From a bacterium (GTDB taxonomy: Bacteria > BMS3Abin14), in NCBI GenBank assembly GCA_020350725.1, contig CP070719.1, positions 2,514,794 to 2,578,793 on the forward strand: a DNA stretch of 64,000 nucleotides, written 5' to 3'. Below the pieces are notes generated by a model, which worked only from the letters and a program-made list of their open reading frames with translations, was not told where the DNA came from and made no database searches. This document shows, piece after piece, positions 63,868 to 64,000 of the stretch (positions are counted from its first letter, which is position 1; each line of letters opens with the position of its first letter). The position numbers and the translations under genes are program-made.

Positions 63868-64000
63868 ATGAAGCGCCATATAATAAACTCCGCTTTCCCG
63901 GCGGCCATATTCCTGCTCATGTTCAGTTTCATAGCGGCACCGTCCATGGCCGCTGAAAAACCCAATATCGTCATCATGATGGTGGACAACCTCGGCTGGG
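63868..64000 (+). CDS. Second sulfatase, N-terminal part (3' end outside window)
   Basis: Forty-four residues are visible: a Sec signal (AAIFLLMFSFIAAPSMAA) and the sulfatase opening EKPNIVIMMVDNLGW, in which the metal-binding Asp is present as a single VDN rather than the DD pair of the upstream gene. GGGGC lies before ATG 63868. It is not a simple duplicate of the first sulfatase. Confidence 0.82.
   Translation, partial: MKRHIINSAFPAAIFLLMFSFIAAPSMAAEKPNIVIMMVDNLGW

Overview
The window is a G+C-rich stretch of a Gram-negative, probably anaerobic, respiring bacterium of deltaproteobacterial (Desulfobacterota-like) character. The evidence is the density of multiheme c-type cytochromes, the two tandem tetraheme/ferredoxin/NrfD modules, a cytochrome b plus Rieske pair without cytochrome c1, citramalate synthase for isoleucine, and a phosphoglycerate-mutase-type proposed homoserine kinase sitting between hom and lysC. 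The assignment is an inference from gene content; no rRNA, tRNA or CRISPR array was found.

Layout. 1-6955: end of a sugar nucleotidyltransferase/phosphohexomutase-like protein, ftsB, a membrane GAF-GGDEF protein, a nitrilase-fold protein whose catalytic Cys position is Ser, a secreted unknown, tsaB and rimI. 7095-9125: an octaheme hydroxylamine-oxidoreductase-family cytochrome behind an FNR-type promoter, and a small YdcH/DUF465 gene closed by a terminator. 9157-26945: branched-chain and aspartate-family amino acid synthesis (ilvD-ilvB-ilvN-ilvC, psd-pssA, leuA-leuC-leuD-leuB, hom, apgM-like, lysC, cimA). 27237-37886: respiratory island with a 13-heme NapC/NirT-type cytochrome, a DUF2339-like membrane protein, and two cytochrome/FeS/NrfD modules separated by an unrecognised protein built of exact 28-residue repeats. 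38025-44318: acuC-like deacetylase, ComEA-like protein, then cysE-rrf2-iscS-iscU-mnmA (cysteine, Fe-S and thiouridine supply). 44566-46405: ECF sigma factor, anti-sigma factor and periplasmic Spy-like protein. 46751-51447: mtaB, trmO, acylphosphatase, a GT78-like glycosyltransferase and ackA. 51659-58166: an outer-membrane protein, another Spy-like protein, then cytochrome b, Rieske and an octaheme-TPR cytochrome, interrupted by a four-helix-bundle (23S-IVP/Avd-type) gene. 58684-60362: two toxin-antitoxin pairs. 60818-64000: a winged-helix/PAS regulator and two arylsulfatases with codon use unlike the rest.

The most unusual property is what fills the gaps. A large share of the intergenic regions over about 80 bp carry quasi-palindromic arrays made of short degenerate units (5-8 bp), with a different unit at different sites. 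Two sites are informative. At 54751-55176 a G+C-rich pair of inverted arrays brackets, and partly encodes the ends of, a four-helix-bundle protein gene inserted between the cytochrome b and Rieske genes; 0.6 kb downstream (55792-55873) a short gene-less palindrome with the same kind of ends occurs. At 58267-58405 and 59453-59577 two near-identical composite palindromes flank a toxin-antitoxin pair. I read these as candidate autonomous and non-autonomous copies of an undescribed repeat-dispersal system, possibly linked to the four-helix-bundle protein; this is an inference that needs genome-wide comparison.

Other points to re-examine are the 28-residue repeat protein, the CXXXCH and CX4CH haem motifs, the Cys-to-Ser nitrilase homologue, the class II FNR-like promoter of the octaheme cytochrome, and palindromic operators in front of the ECF, respiratory and PAS genes.
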